DNA from: Ectothiorhodosinus mongolicus
GTDB taxonomy: Bacteria > Pseudomonadota > Gammaproteobacteria > Ectothiorhodospirales > Ectothiorhodospiraceae
NCBI RefSeq assembly: GCF_022406875.1
Contig: NZ_CP023018.1
Coordinates: forward strand, 1,835,557 to 1,899,556
Direction: 5' to 3'
Length of the DNA: 64,000 nt
The translations under genes and the position numbers were made by a program. Shown one piece after another: positions 16,717 through 25,901 of this stretch (positions within the stretch are counted from its first letter, which is position 1; every line of letters starts with the position of its first letter). The notes under the pieces were generated by a model that was not told the DNA's origin, ran no database searches, and worked only from the letters and a program-made list of their open reading frames with translations.

Positions 16717-18045
16717 ATGGCACTTGATACTGTTGGCAATACCCATGGCGTACAGGCAGCAGTGGCTGCCACCAATGGCTTGTATGAGATTAAGTCTCGC
16801 ATGCACGCTGAACTGCTTGAGCAGCTGAATTTGGAGTTGATCGATCAGCTCGACGGCCGCCAAGTGAGAGAGCAAATCGGCAGTCTGGTGCGCGATATCT
16901 TGGATCATGAGCACATACCGCTCAACGCCGCCGAACGCACAACTTTGGTCGATGAAATGCTGGACGAGGTGTTGGGTCTAGGCCCCATCGAGCCGCTGCT
17001 CAAGGACCCCACGGTCTCGGATATTTTGGTGAACTCGCACATCAGCACCTATGTCGAGCGCCGCGGCGTGTTGGAAAAAAGCCATGTGCGTTTTCGTAAT
17101 GATGCCCATCTCATGCGCATCATCGACAAAATCGCCGCCTCCGTCGGACGCCGCATTGATGAATCCTCGCCGATGGTCGATGCGCGCTTGGCCGATGGCT
17201 CGCGTGTCAATGCCATCATACCGCCCTTGGCCGTTGATGGCCCCGTACTGTCCATCCGTAAATTCAGCGTCGATCCTTATACCCTGCGCGATCTGGTGGC
17301 GTTTCGTTCACTTACACCCGGAATGTCCACCTTTTTGCAGGGCGCTGTTAAAGCCCGCCTCAATATCATCATCAGCGGCGGCACGGGCAGCGGTAAAACC
17401 ACCTTGCTCAATGCCATGTCCGCCTCCATCCCCAGCGCCGAACGGGTCATCAGTATTGAAGATTCCGCCGAACTGCAGCTGCAGCAGCCGCATGTCGTGC
17501 GCCTGGAAACCCGCCCACCCAACCTTGAGGGTAAAGGCGAGATCACCCAGCGCGATTTGGTGCGAAACTCGCTGCGCATGCGCCCCGACCGCATCATCGT
17601 CGGTGAGGTGCGAGGGTCTGAGGCGCTAGACATGCTGCAAGCGATGAACACGGGCCATGAGGGTTCATTGAGCACCATTCACGCCAACACCCCGCGCGAT
17701 GCGCTCACCCGTATGGAGCATATGGTGGGGATGGCTGGGGTTTCCATTCCACAACCCGTGGTGCGCCAGCAAATTGCCGCTGCGATCCATCTCATGGTCA
17801 ATATCGAACGGATGATCGATGGTCGTCGCGTGGTCACCAGCATCCAGGAAATCACCGGTACCGAAGATGAGGTGGTGACCATGCAAGAGATCTTCCATTT
17901 TCTGCGCGAGGGAGTGGATCCCAAAGGCCAGGTGCTGGGCCACTTCCAGGCCACCGGCATCCGCCCCAGCATCCTTAAGCGTTTCCAAGAGCGTGGCGTT
18001 GATTTGGACGAAGCCTTGTTCGACCCCGACTGTACGTACGAGTAA
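16717..18045 (+). CDS. tadA: TadA/CpaF secretion ATPase
   Basis: 442 residues from the ATG at 16717, nine bases after AGGAGG; a TTG at 16711 is too close to that site. Walker A is [11 protein letters not shown] (about residue 225). The Asp box and Walker B are I-S-I-E-D-S-A-E-L and R-I-I-V-G-E-V-R-G, and the His box is [10 protein letters not shown]. GspE-superfamily hexameric motor that drives Flp pilus extension. Confidence 0.95.
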   Translation: MALDTVGNTHGVQAAVAATNGLYEIKSRMHAELLEQLNLELIDQLDGRQVREQIGSLVRDILDHEHIPLNAAERTTLVDEMLDEVLGLGPIEPLLKDPTVSDILVNSHISTYVERRGVLEKSHVRFRNDAHLMRIIDKIAASVGRRIDESSPMVDARLADGSRVNAIIPPLAVDGPVLSIRKFSVDPYTLRDLVAFRSLTPGMSTFLQGAVKARLNIIISGGTGSGKTTLLNAMSASIPSAERVISIEDSAELQLQQPHVVRLETRPPNLEGKGEITQRDLVRNSLRMRPDRIIVGEVRGSEALDMLQAMNTGHEGSLSTIHANTPRDALTRMEHMVGMAGVSIPQPVVRQQIAAAIHLMVNIERMIDGRRVVTSIQEITGTEDEVVTMQEIFHFLREGVDPKGQVLGHFQATGIRPSILKRFQERGVDLDEALFDPDCTYE

Positions 18046-18051
18046 GCCGAC

Positions 18052-19041
18052 ATGGGCATACAACTGAGTATGATCGCCATCTCGTTGCTGATTTTCCTCG
18101 CCGTCGTGGCGTTGGTGGAAGGTCTGGATATGGCTTGGCGCGCCAATAAAGAGGCTGGGCGTACGCGCATTCGCCGACGCCTGAGGGACCTATCGGCTGG
18201 CGGCGGCCATGGCCAACAAAAACTGTTACGCCTGCAGGAACGCCAGCTCAGTGACGACCCCTGGCTGAATCAAATGCTGGTGCGCCTGCCGCGCGTGGCT
18301 ACACTAGATCGCTTGTTGCAGCAGGCTGGTAGCAGCAGCACTGTAGCGCAGCTTTTGGGCCTACAGCTGCTCATCATCGTCTCGCTGCTGTTGGTGGCGT
18401 TATTGGTGCTGCAGCTCAGTCTTCCGGTGGCTTTGGTGATCTCACTGGCCATTGGGTTCGCCCTGCCGATACTGCTGCTCATGCAACGCCGGCAAAGCCG
18501 GCATCAACGCTTTGTCAAACTGCTGCCCGATACCATGGACTTTATCGCCCGCGGGATTCGTGCGGGCAATCCGTTCACCGCCACTTTGCAAGCCGCATCC
18601 AAGGAGATGGCCTATCCCGTTAATGATGAGCTGTCCATCACCTTCGATGAAATCAACTATGGTCTCGAGTTAGAAGACGCGCTGCGCAACCTTCAAACCC
18701 GCGTAGGCGGTAGCGATATCGCCTATTTCGTCACCGCTGTCCTGATCCAAAAGCGCACCGGTGGCAATCTAGCCGATGTGCTCACGCAAATCGCCATGAT
18801 GCTGCGCGAGCGCGCGCAAACCGCCGGGGAGGTGCGCATCCAAGCTGCTGAGATGCAGGTCTCGGCCTACGTGCTGATTGGCCTGCCCATCATCGTCGCC
18901 TTGTTTCTTGCCGCCTTTCGTGGGGAGTACCTGGCGATCTTATGGGAGCACCCGATGGGGCAGTGGATTGTTGCCGCGCAGCTCAGCTTTATGCTCGTCG
19001 GTTACCTCGTCATCCGTCGCATGGTGCGCTTTCAAATCTAA
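18052..19041 (+). CDS. tadB: TadB inner-membrane platform protein
   Basis: 329 residues. An N-terminal helix, two central helices (about 95-140), a T2SSF domain (about 150-290; F-I-A-R-G-I-R-A-G-N-P-F, R-T-G-G-N-L-A-D-V-L) and two C-terminal helices. With TadC it forms the platform on which TadA acts. Starts 6 nt after tadA. Confidence 0.92.
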   Translation: MGIQLSMIAISLLIFLAVVALVEGLDMAWRANKEAGRTRIRRRLRDLSAGGGHGQQKLLRLQERQLSDDPWLNQMLVRLPRVATLDRLLQQAGSSSTVAQLLGLQLLIIVSLLLVALLVLQLSLPVALVISLAIGFALPILLLMQRRQSRHQRFVKLLPDTMDFIARGIRAGNPFTATLQAASKEMAYPVNDELSITFDEINYGLELEDALRNLQTRVGGSDIAYFVTAVLIQKRTGGNLADVLTQIAMMLRERAQTAGEVRIQAAEMQVSAYVLIGLPIIVALFLAAFRGEYLAILWEHPMGQWIVAAQLSFMLVGYLVIRRMVRFQI

Positions 19042-19061
19042 CCCAAGGATGAAACTTCAAC

Positions 19062-20027
19062 ATGCCAACACAAACGATGTTTTTGCATTGGGGCGCTTTG
19101 GCGGCGGTCTTTATCGCCGCCAGCTTGCTGGTGTTCGCCGTATTGTCGTTGGTGCTGGCGCGCGGTGGTGCCACCCAACGACGCCTGCAATCCCTACAAA
19201 TGGGGTACGACCCCAAGGCGACGGCGCCGCCTATCCGCAAAGATACGCCGCAGATCCTCGGCAGCTTTTTGGTACGTTGGGTGGAGCCGGCGGGAAAAAT
19301 CCTCCTGCCGCGCGAAGACTGGCAGAAATCCCGCCTACAGACGCGCCTCGTGCAAGCCGGCTATCGCGGCTATCGTGGGCTTAAGGTCTTTCTCGGCAGC
19401 AAGATTCTGCTGGCCATCAGCTTACCCTTGGTTGGCTTCTTGCTCGGAATGGCGACATCGCCGCGTCTGGTTTATGACTGGCAATTTCTCACACTGCTGA
19501 TGCTCTTGGCGGTGGTGGGGTTTTATGCGCCCGACCTGGTGTTGCGGCAAAAAATCACCACACGCCGCCGCGAGCTGGAAAACAGCTTCCCCGATGCCAT
19601 GGACATGCTCGTGGTCTGTGTTGAGGCTGGCCTCGGTCTGGATTCGGCTATCGAGCGGGTAGGGGGCGAGATGATGTTCAGTCATCCCCAGCTAGCCGCT
19701 GAATTTCGCCTCATGGCTTTGGAGCTGCGCGCCGGAAAAACCCGCGAAGAGGCACTGCGCTCACTGGCGCAGCGCTGTGGTATTCCGCAGATTAAGTCAC
19801 TCACTGGCATCCTCATTCAAGCTGAGCGTTACGGCACCAGCATCGGCGATGCCCTGCGAGAGTTCGCCCGAGGCATGCGCATCGAACGCATCCAACGCGC
19901 CCGAGAACGTGCTGCCAAGCTGCCGGTGAAAATGGTTTTTCCCATTTTGCTGCTGATCTTCCCGGCGCTGTTTTTGGTGTTGCTGGGGCCGGCTGTGATC
20001 CAGATTTTTACGGTTTTATTTGCTTAA
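19062..20027 (+). CDS. tadC: TadC inner-membrane platform protein
   Basis: 321 residues. One N-terminal helix, a linker, two helices (about 120-165), a T2SSF domain (E-A-G-L-G-L-D-S-A-I-E-R-V, Q-A-E-R-Y-G-T-S-I-G-D-A-L) and a C-terminal helix. The cytosolic linker after the first helix carries one in-frame copy of the dispersed repeat (L-Q-M-G-Y-D-P-K). Confidence 0.92.
   Translation: MPTQTMFLHWGALAAVFIAASLLVFAVLSLVLARGGATQRRLQSLQMGYDPKATAPPIRKDTPQILGSFLVRWVEPAGKILLPREDWQKSRLQTRLVQAGYRGYRGLKVFLGSKILLAISLPLVGFLLGMATSPRLVYDWQFLTLLMLLAVVGFYAPDLVLRQKITTRRRELENSFPDAMDMLVVCVEAGLGLDSAIERVGGEMMFSHPQLAAEFRLMALELRAGKTREEALRSLAQRCGIPQIKSLTGILIQAERYGTSIGDALREFARGMRIERIQRARERAAKLPVKMVFPILLLIFPALFLVLLGPAVIQIFTVLFA
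19202..19214. repeat. Dispersed repeat core inside tadC
   Basis: GGGGTACGACCCC read in frame as M-G-Y-D-P in the linker after the first membrane helix. A single core, not a pair. Confidence 0.8.
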
Positions 20028-20146
20028 GAATGTTTCGCATTGAGCCCGACCTTGAAGGACACCTTGTCATGTTGCCAGCCATAGAACACACCTGCGTATC
20101 GGTACCAAAACGTCCTGGGGCTGCGGTAGGGCGAGCGTTTACGGCG

Positions 20147-21031
20147 ATGCCCCGCAATGGACGGCGCAGCCTACGGCTGCTGGGTTTTTTGCTGTGCATC
20201 GTCTTGGTGGGTGCTTGCAGCAGTAACCCGCAACGTCCCGGTGAGCCAGCGCTGAGTTCCACCGAACTGAGCGAATTTCTCACGCTGGCGCGCGAGGCAC
20301 AGGTCGAGGGCGACAGCGCCCGCGCCCTGTTTTACTACCAGGAGATTCTGACGCAGCGCCCACGCCATGCCGAAGCGCTGAGCGAGTCGGGTCTGTTGCT
20401 GCTGCAAATGGGTGATTTAATGCAGGCTCGGCCGCTACTGCAGCAGGCGCAAGCGCAGCGTCCCAACGACGCGCGCCTGCGTGAGGCATTGGCGGTGACC
20501 GACTTTCGCCTCGGTGAGCATGAACAAACCCGCATCGTCTTCGAACAGCTCATCGCCAATCGCGAGGCAGGCTGGCAAAGCCACAATGCGCTGGGCGTGA
20601 TGGCTGATTTAGAGGGTGATTACCAGGCAGCGCGCGGGCACTACCAACAGGCCTTAGCCCTGCGACCCAATAACCCGGTGGTACTGAACAATTTGGGCTA
20701 TTCGCGGCTCATGGCCAGGGATTTCAGCGCCGCGGAACGCCATTTTCGCGAGGGCCTGCGGCAAAGCCCCAACCACAGTCGCATGCGCATCAATTGGGGT
20801 CTGACCCTAGCTTGGCAGGGGCGTTATGCCGATGCCATGAATGCGATGCAGCCGCCGCTCGATGCGTCAGCTGCAGCCAATAACGTCGGCTATATCGCGT
20901 TGCTCAAAAATGAGCGCGGTATCGCTATGCGCTACTTTGAACAAGCCGCCGCGCAATCGCCGCGATTCTACCCCCGCGCCGAACAAAACCGACTGCGCGC
21001 ATTGAACATTTCGGGGGGAGATGGATCATAA
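20147..21031 (+). CDS. tadD: TadD-like TPR lipoprotein
   Basis: 294 residues if started at the ATG at 20147, which gives a compact lipoprotein signal (R-N-G-R-R-S-L-R-L-L-G-F-L-L-C-I-V-L-V-G then A-C). An in-frame ATG at 20030, 2 nt after tadC, would add 39 residues before that signal and is less likely; neither has a strong ribosome site. At least five tetratricopeptide-like helix pairs follow (A-L-A-L-R-P-N-N-P-V-V-L-N-N-L-G). TadD proteins are outer-membrane lipoproteins that aid secretin assembly. Last core gene of the Tad operon. Confidence 0.85.
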   Translation: MPRNGRRSLRLLGFLLCIVLVGACSSNPQRPGEPALSSTELSEFLTLAREAQVEGDSARALFYYQEILTQRPRHAEALSESGLLLLQMGDLMQARPLLQQAQAQRPNDARLREALAVTDFRLGEHEQTRIVFEQLIANREAGWQSHNALGVMADLEGDYQAARGHYQQALALRPNNPVVLNNLGYSRLMARDFSAAERHFREGLRQSPNHSRMRINWGLTLAWQGRYADAMNAMQPPLDASAAANNVGYIALLKNERGIAMRYFEQAAAQSPRFYPRAEQNRLRALNISGGDGS

Positions 21032-21098
21032 TAAGTATGCGCCCCGAAATATTCGATTTTGCGGGGAAACATGGGTTTGCGTGATTAAGGAGTGGGTG

Positions 21099-21371
21099 AT
21101 GCGCATTGAAGTTGAAAACATAAAGTGCGGTGGTTGCGCGGCGAGTATCCGCAAGGGCCTGCTGAGCGTGCCTGGCGTCAGCGACGTTGAAGTCAATGTT
21201 GATGAAGGCTGGGTTGAGCTGACTGGTGCCGAGACCGTGCGCCCAGATGCGGTAGCCAAGCTGCTGTCCATGGGCTATCCCGAAACCGGTTCCGTGCACG
21301 GCCTCAAAGCCGCTGGCAGCAAAGCCAAATCCTTTGTCAGTTGTGCCATTGGCCGCATGCAACAAGATTAA
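21099..21371 (+). CDS. Heavy-metal-associated (HMA) domain protein
   Basis: 90 residues from the ATG at 21099, which follows AAGGAG; upstream in-frame starts add an implausible leader. The HMA fold carries I-K-C-G-G-C-A-A-S-I (C-x-x-C metal site), V-P-G-V-S-D-V-E-V-N and the usual beta-alpha-beta spacing. It likely binds Cu(I) or Zn(II) in the cytosol as a small chaperone. A C-terminal tail with one more Cys extends about 20 residues past the fold. Its 3' end overlaps the DUF192 gene. Confidence 0.85.
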   Translation: MRIEVENIKCGGCAASIRKGLLSVPGVSDVEVNVDEGWVELTGAETVRPDAVAKLLSMGYPETGSVHGLKAAGSKAKSFVSCAIGRMQQD

Positions 21372-21858
21372 TATCCGTCGCTGGCTTGTGGCGCTGGTGT
21401 TGGCTTGGACGCTGGCACCGGCAGCCTGGGCCGGCGATTTGCTGGATCCACCGCCGCAAAGCGAGCTCACTTGGGGTGATCGCCAGCTGCAGTTGGAACT
21501 CGCCTTAACGCCGGAATGGCATGCACGCGGCTTGATGTACCGCAATACTCTGGCTGAGCATCAGGGTATGTTGTTCATCTGGCCCGATGCGCAGCGAGTT
21601 GCCATGTGGATGAAAAACACCCCGATTCCTTTGTCGGTCGCCTTTATCGATGCCGAGTTTCGGGTCGTCAATATCGCTGATATGCAGCCGCAGTCCTTGC
21701 GATCGCATGTTTCGCGAGGCCCTGTGCGTTTTGCCCTGGAAATGAATCAAGGTTGGTTTACTGCCCAAGGCATCCAAGCCGGTGATACCTGGCCTGAGCT
21801 GGCGGAGCTGATCAAGGCCTTAGATCTAACGGGGATGGACGTAGGTCAGCGGCCGTGA
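21334..21858 (+). CDS. DUF192 secreted protein
   Basis: Up to 174 residues. The start is uncertain: TTG 21334, GTG 21343 or TTG 21349 overlap the end of the HMA gene and none has a clear ribosome site, so coupling is likely. A signal peptide (W-L-V-A-L-V-L-A-W-T-L-A-P-A-A-W-A) is followed by the DUF192 domain: R-G-L-M-Y-R, G-M-L-F-I-W-P, M-W-M-K-N-T-P-I-P-L-S-V-A-F-I-D, and V-R-F-A-L-E-M-N. The family is of unknown function and widespread in envelopes. Confidence 0.82.
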   Translation: MSVVPLAACNKINIRRWLVALVLAWTLAPAAWAGDLLDPPPQSELTWGDRQLQLELALTPEWHARGLMYRNTLAEHQGMLFIWPDAQRVAMWMKNTPIPLSVAFIDAEFRVVNIADMQPQSLRSHVSRGPVRFALEMNQGWFTAQGIQAGDTWPELAELIKALDLTGMDVGQRP

Positions 21859-24464
21859 GCGCGGGCGCATTGACCCGCTGGCAAGAGGTCTGGGAGCAGC
21901 TCAGCGACATTGAGCAGCGGCAAGCCCTAGCCGCCATCGTCAAGCGCATGCGCGACCCCAAAGCCCGACTTGAACGTCTCAAACAGACGGTCTTGCGCTC
22001 TTTAGCACGGCATCAGCGCAGCCGTATTGAGCGAGTCATGCGCCTTAAAGACGAACCGCTCATCGCCCAAATGCAGCCGTTGGTCAATGTTTTGTTTGGC
22101 CCGCGCGAGTGGACTCTTCTTTATCTCGGCTATTTTGCGGATCACAAGGCCGATCTCATGTGCCGTTTTATGTCGCTTTCCGGCGTGCCGCATGATGAGC
22201 ATGGCTACGTGCTGGGCGGTGACGATCTTATTAAGCCGCCCGATGACCTTGAGGCGACTGTGAGCATCATGCTCAAAGAGTATGGTGGCCGCGAGGTGGG
22301 GCTGTACTTCTTTGTTTTGCGCATGATGGATCCCGAGATTTGGACGTTTCTCGATCCGGTTATGCCGCGTATTGAAGCGGCTTTTTGGCCGGCGCAGCAA
22401 GCCTTTGCGGAACTCGACCCAAGCCCAGTTCAGGATTCTTTAGCCTCCGCCTCCCAGTCTATGCGGCCAGCGGGTTCATTATCGGGTCAGTCTTCTGGGT
22501 CTGCTGGCGGTGTGGATCCGCCCCCGCCGTGGCGTGAAGCCTTTGACAAGGGCAAGGAGGCCGCATTAAGCGGCGCCGATCTACCGGCCAGCAAAGACCT
22601 CGCGGTCTTGTGCGGCTATCTGTGTGTGCTGGCGCGGCGCCCGGATCTGTCGGTCCTTAAGCAATCATTGGCCAATCACGCGAAAGCCTGGCGCAAGCTC
22701 ATGATCACCGCCGGTGAGTCCGCCCCCGAGCTGTTGATTGACGTCTTGCCGGCGTTATTCGCGCTTGGCGAGAGTGAATCGGCCCTGACGCTGTTGCGCT
22801 GCCAAAAACGCCATGTCTCTGCGGATTATTTCCAACGGGGTACGACCCTAGCGCAACAGGTGGCAGCAAATGACGAGCAAGATGCGGCGATACAGCTGCT
22901 TAAGTTGCTTTTAGAGGCCTTGATTCATACGCCGATGCAGCGCAGCGCTCGTGAGCACCAGCGCGCCGAACTCGAGCTAGCTTTGGGGCGACTATGGCAT
23001 CGCCAGGGCCTATTCGAGGCCGCCGCTGAGCAATTCGCCCCTTGGCTCGAAGATCCGCGTATCTGCGATGCCGCTTTGCTCACCGATATGGGCCTACTTA
23101 AAGCGGGCCTCACCGATCTCACCAGCCTAAAGTTGGCGCAGGAACACCTGCCGCTGCAAACCCTGCGCCAACGCCTAGAGCAGGGCCGCCCCTACTTTGA
23201 GGACGCCGTCGAGCGCTTCAACGACAGCGCCGCCCAAGCCCACTACACCCTCGGCCTCATGGCCCTGCTCGACTGGTTCGAGCAGCCCACCAGCGAAGCC
23301 CTGCGCAGCTCCGCCCTCGCAAACTTATCCACAGGGGTACGACCCCAGAGTGGGGTCAGACCCCATTTGTGGGGTTTGGTGGGGTCGTACCCCTTTTATG
23401 CTTTATTGCTTGAGATGGCGCGGCTCGATCTTCCGACTGCAGAGAGGGCTATGGCGTTTTGGCGAGAGCAGCAGCGTCCGCTTGCGCCGGTGCCTGGAGC
23501 TGCGCTGGAACGCCTGTTGGAGCAAGCCGAGCTGCTGCAACCCGCCTGGGTGGTCGAGATCGGCGAGACCTTGATGGCTTGGGATGCTGATTTAGCATCG
23601 CGGGTGTTGGTGAAACCGCTCTGGTGGTCCAGTAGCCCGATCTTGTTTGAAGCCCTATGTCAGCTGTGCCGCCACAGCGATGATCAGCCGCAAGAGCGGC
23701 AGTGGCATCAGTGGCAGATGTTGGTCGGCGCAGCGCTGCGGCGTGATGCCCTAGACATCGCCCAAGAAGCGCTGGACGCCATGGAACAGCTGGCGGTGCA
23801 AAAGCGCTTCTGCGAGCCCATGCTCCACTTCATCGCGGATCTCGATCAGGTCTATCCCGCCTGGTCAGAGACCGATGTGTTGCGCGCGCGCTTTCGTTTA
23901 CTGCGGCGTCTTGGGCGGGATGCCGATGCCTATGCCCAGCTGCGCGAGTTGTTCTTCGCTATGCGTGATCATCGTCCCCAAGAGGCGGCGCAGGTGCTCG
24001 AGCTCTTCGCTGAATGCCGTGCCCCGGGCGCCTATACCATGGATTTGCATCTGCCCAATTGGGAGCGGGAAGAACATTTAGCGCCGGACATCGACGCACG
24101 ATTGGAGGCGGGTGAGTGTGTCAACGTGCTGTTTGTCGGCGGCAACGAAATCCAGGCGCGTTACATCGAGGATATCAAGGCTCAGCTGCACGAGCGTTGG
24201 CCGGGCATCAGCGTCGAGTTCCGCCTCACCGGTTGGTCATCGAACTGGGGTAGGGAAGTGGATGGGCTCAAGCGTCTAGCCGAAAACGCCGATGTTGTGG
24301 TGCTCATGACCATGATGCGCACGACCCTTGGCCGCGCCCTGCGCGAAGCCCTCAACGATCCGCCACGTCCCTGGGTCCCCTGCACCGGCACAGGCAAAAA
24401 AGCCATGCTCACCAGCATCCACCACGCCGCCCGCCTCGCCAAAAAGGGGACAGTCCCCATTTAA
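21855..24464 (+). CDS. Unrecognised 869-residue protein with DUF2325-like C-terminal domain
   Basis: Starts with GTG overlapping the DUF192 stop (GTGA). No signal peptide or membrane segment. The N-terminal 180 residues are helical and basic, the middle (about 230-720) is a helical repeat-like array, and the last 120 residues (V-N-V-L-F-V-G-G-N-E-I-Q-A-R-Y-I, then N-A-D-V-V-V-L-M-T) look like a DUF2325-type alpha/beta domain. The dispersed repeat intrudes at about residue 328 and, as a triple, at about residues 490-514. The final residues G-T-V-P-I and the TAA stop come from another repeat copy. Function unknown; position suggests a link to the Tad/HMA/DUF192 group, but this is weak. Confidence 0.6.
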   Translation: MSAGALTRWQEVWEQLSDIEQRQALAAIVKRMRDPKARLERLKQTVLRSLARHQRSRIERVMRLKDEPLIAQMQPLVNVLFGPREWTLLYLGYFADHKADLMCRFMSLSGVPHDEHGYVLGGDDLIKPPDDLEATVSIMLKEYGGREVGLYFFVLRMMDPEIWTFLDPVMPRIEAAFWPAQQAFAELDPSPVQDSLASASQSMRPAGSLSGQSSGSAGGVDPPPPWREAFDKGKEAALSGADLPASKDLAVLCGYLCVLARRPDLSVLKQSLANHAKAWRKLMITAGESAPELLIDVLPALFALGESESALTLLRCQKRHVSADYFQRGTTLAQQVAANDEQDAAIQLLKLLLEALIHTPMQRSAREHQRAELELALGRLWHRQGLFEAAAEQFAPWLEDPRICDAALLTDMGLLKAGLTDLTSLKLAQEHLPLQTLRQRLEQGRPYFEDAVERFNDSAAQAHYTLGLMALLDWFEQPTSEALRSSALANLSTGVRPQSGVRPHLWGLVGSYPFYALLLEMARLDLPTAERAMAFWREQQRPLAPVPGAALERLLEQAELLQPAWVVEIGETLMAWDADLASRVLVKPLWWSSSPILFEALCQLCRHSDDQPQERQWHQWQMLVGAALRRDALDIAQEALDAMEQLAVQKRFCEPMLHFIADLDQVYPAWSETDVLRARFRLLRRLGRDADAYAQLRELFFAMRDHRPQEAAQVLELFAECRAPGAYTMDLHLPNWEREEHLAPDIDARLEAGECVNVLFVGGNEIQARYIEDIKAQLHERWPGISVEFRLTGWSSNWGREVDGLKRLAENADVVVLMTMMRTTLGRALREALNDPPRPWVPCTGTGKKAMLTSIHHAARLAKKGTVPI
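22837..22848. repeat. Partial dispersed repeat core
   Basis: GGGGTACGACCC lacks the last C. Read in frame as R-G-T-T-L in the helical array of the 21855 protein. Confidence 0.45.
23325..23393. repeat. Triple dispersed repeat with DnaA-box consensus inside the 21855 gene
   Basis: TTATCCACA (23325-23333), then GGGGTACGACCCC (23334-23346), GGGGTCAGACCCC (23352-23364) and GGGGTCGTACCCC (23381-23393). All are read in frame as S-T-G-V-R-P-Q-S-G-V-R-P-H-L-W-G-L-V-G-S. First and third cores are inverted relative to each other. Confidence 0.9.
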
Positions 24465-24488
24465 AAAAAGGGGACAGACCCCTTTTTT
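24446..24488. terminator. Bidirectional terminator made from two repeat copies
   Basis: GGGGACAGTCCCC (24446-24458) and, after seven A (24463-24469), GGGGACAGACCCC (24470-24482), then six T. The second copy with its A/T flanks makes an intrinsic terminator on both strands between the convergent 21855 gene and gltA. The first copy supplies the last codons of the 21855 gene. Confidence 0.75.
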
Positions 24489-25803
24489 AAACGCGTTGTT
24501 CGGGCGGGATATAGTGCTGGCCGGTGTGCCCGGTGTATATCTGGCGAGGGCGCGAGATTTTATTGCCGCCGGTCTGATTCTGCTCCCACCAATGCGCAAT
24601 CCAGCCCGGCAGTCGCCCGATCGCGAAAATCACGGTGAACATGTTGGTTGGAATACCCAAAGCGCGCAGGATAATGCCGCTGTAAAAGTCCACATTGGGA
24701 TAGAGCTTGCGATCCACAAAGTAGGGGTCAGACAAAGCAATTTCCTCAAGCTTGCGCGCGATGTTCAACAAAGGATCATTGACATTCAGCTGAGGTAATA
24801 ACTCCTCAGCGATCTTCTGTAGCATCTGCGCCCGCGGATCGAAGTTCTTGTAAACCCGGTGTCCAAAGCCCATCAACCGCACTTTGCTGTCCTTATCTTT
24901 GGCCAGCTCTAAATACTCTTCCGGCGTGATGTTGCCCTCATGGATTTGCTCCAGCATATTCAGCACTTCCACGTTGGCCCCGCCATGCAACGGCCCCCAC
25001 AAGGCACACACGCCCGAAGCGCACGAAGCAAACAAATTCGCGCCACTCGAGCCGACAATGCGTACCGTCGAAGTCGAGCAGTTTTGCTCGTGATCAGCAT
25101 GCAGAATCAAGATCAGATTCAGGGCCTTACGGATCACATCCGCACAAATGTACTGCTCATAAGGCTGAGAGAACATCATGTGCATGAAGTTAGGCACATA
25201 GCGCAGGGCAGGGTCGGGGTACATATACGGCAGTCCCCGAGATTGACGGAATGCATACGCCGCAATGGTACGGATCTTACTCATCAGGTTGGCAGCGGCC
25301 TGGCGGAACTGCGCTTCATCATCCAGCTCATGCAGCTCGGGATGAAAGCATGACAAGGCGTTAATCATGGCCGAAAGAATGGCCATCGGCGGTGCCGAGC
25401 GCGGGAAGCCCTCAAAGTGGTACTTCATCACCTCATCAATATTGGCAAAGCGCGTCATGTCCTTAGAAAACGCGTTGTACTCATCATCCGATGGCAAGTG
25501 ACCGAAGATCAGCAAATAAGCCACTTCGATGAAGCTCGGTCCCTCAGCAAACTCCTCAATCGGAATCCCGCGGTAGTGCAGAATGCCCTTATCCCCATCG
25601 ATGAACGTAATGGCACTTTCACAGCTTCCGGTATTGCCATAACCATGATCCAGCGTGATGTGCCCAGTCTCCGCTCGCAGACCTGAAATATCGATGGCCC
25701 GTTCGCCCTCGCTTCCCTCAATAACCGGCAGCGAATACTCCTGACCCTCAATGCTTAGCGTCGCAGGCTCGCAAGCAATGGGATAACGCGAATCAGTAGC
25801 CAT
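24487..25803 (-). CDS. gltA: Citrate synthase
   Basis: 438 residues, the length of the Gram-negative hexameric type. Condenses acetyl-CoA and oxaloacetate into citrate. Seen: H-A-D-H-E-Q-N-C-S-T-S-T-V-R, G-P-L-H-G-G-A-N (catalytic His), M-G-F-G-H-R-V-Y-K-N-F-D-P-R-A, D-P-Y-F-V-D-R-K-L-Y-P-N-V-D-F-Y-S-G and A-R/S-R-P-R-Q-I-Y-T-G near the C-terminus. GGAG lies upstream of the ATG. Its leader holds a repeat hairpin followed by a T-rich tract. Confidence 0.97.
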   Translation of the reverse strand: MATDSRYPIACEPATLSIEGQEYSLPVIEGSEGERAIDISGLRAETGHITLDHGYGNTGSCESAITFIDGDKGILHYRGIPIEEFAEGPSFIEVAYLLIFGHLPSDDEYNAFSKDMTRFANIDEVMKYHFEGFPRSAPPMAILSAMINALSCFHPELHELDDEAQFRQAAANLMSKIRTIAAYAFRQSRGLPYMYPDPALRYVPNFMHMMFSQPYEQYICADVIRKALNLILILHADHEQNCSTSTVRIVGSSGANLFASCASGVCALWGPLHGGANVEVLNMLEQIHEGNITPEEYLELAKDKDSKVRLMGFGHRVYKNFDPRAQMLQKIAEELLPQLNVNDPLLNIARKLEEIALSDPYFVDRKLYPNVDFYSGIILRALGIPTNMFTVIFAIGRLPGWIAHWWEQNQTGGNKISRPRQIYTGHTGQHYIPPEQRV

Positions 25804-25821
25804 GAATTAGAATCTCCAGTA

Positions 25822-25861
25822 AAAGAAAAAATGGGGTACGACCCCCGAGGGGTCGTACCCC
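25822..25861 (-). promoter_or_regulatory. Repeat hairpin with T tract in the gltA leader (attenuator-like)
   Basis: Minus strand: GGGGTACGACCCC, a 3-nt loop, then GGGGTCGTACCCC (25833-25861), then ATTTTTTCTTTT (25821-25832), ending 19 bp before the gltA ATG. A perfect 13-bp stem plus T tract has the form of an intrinsic terminator in the gltA sense. A candidate TTGACT-N17-TTAAAA promoter lies upstream, around 25878-25906. Confidence 0.55.
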
Positions 25862-25901
25862 TTCAAAGTCATGTTTTAAGTCCGCCAGGAGTCATAAGTC
25901 A

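Noticed and set aside
20796-20807. GGGGTCTGACCC in tadD
   Set aside because: Reads N-W-G-L-T-L-A within a TPR helix where such residues are expected; the final arm is incomplete, so it was not counted as a repeat.
24724-24733. GGGGTCAGAC inside gltA, resembling half of the dispersed repeat
   Set aside because: It encodes S-D-P-Y-F, which is native to citrate synthases (N/S-D-P-Y-F before the K-L-Y-P-N-V-D motif), and the second arm is missing.
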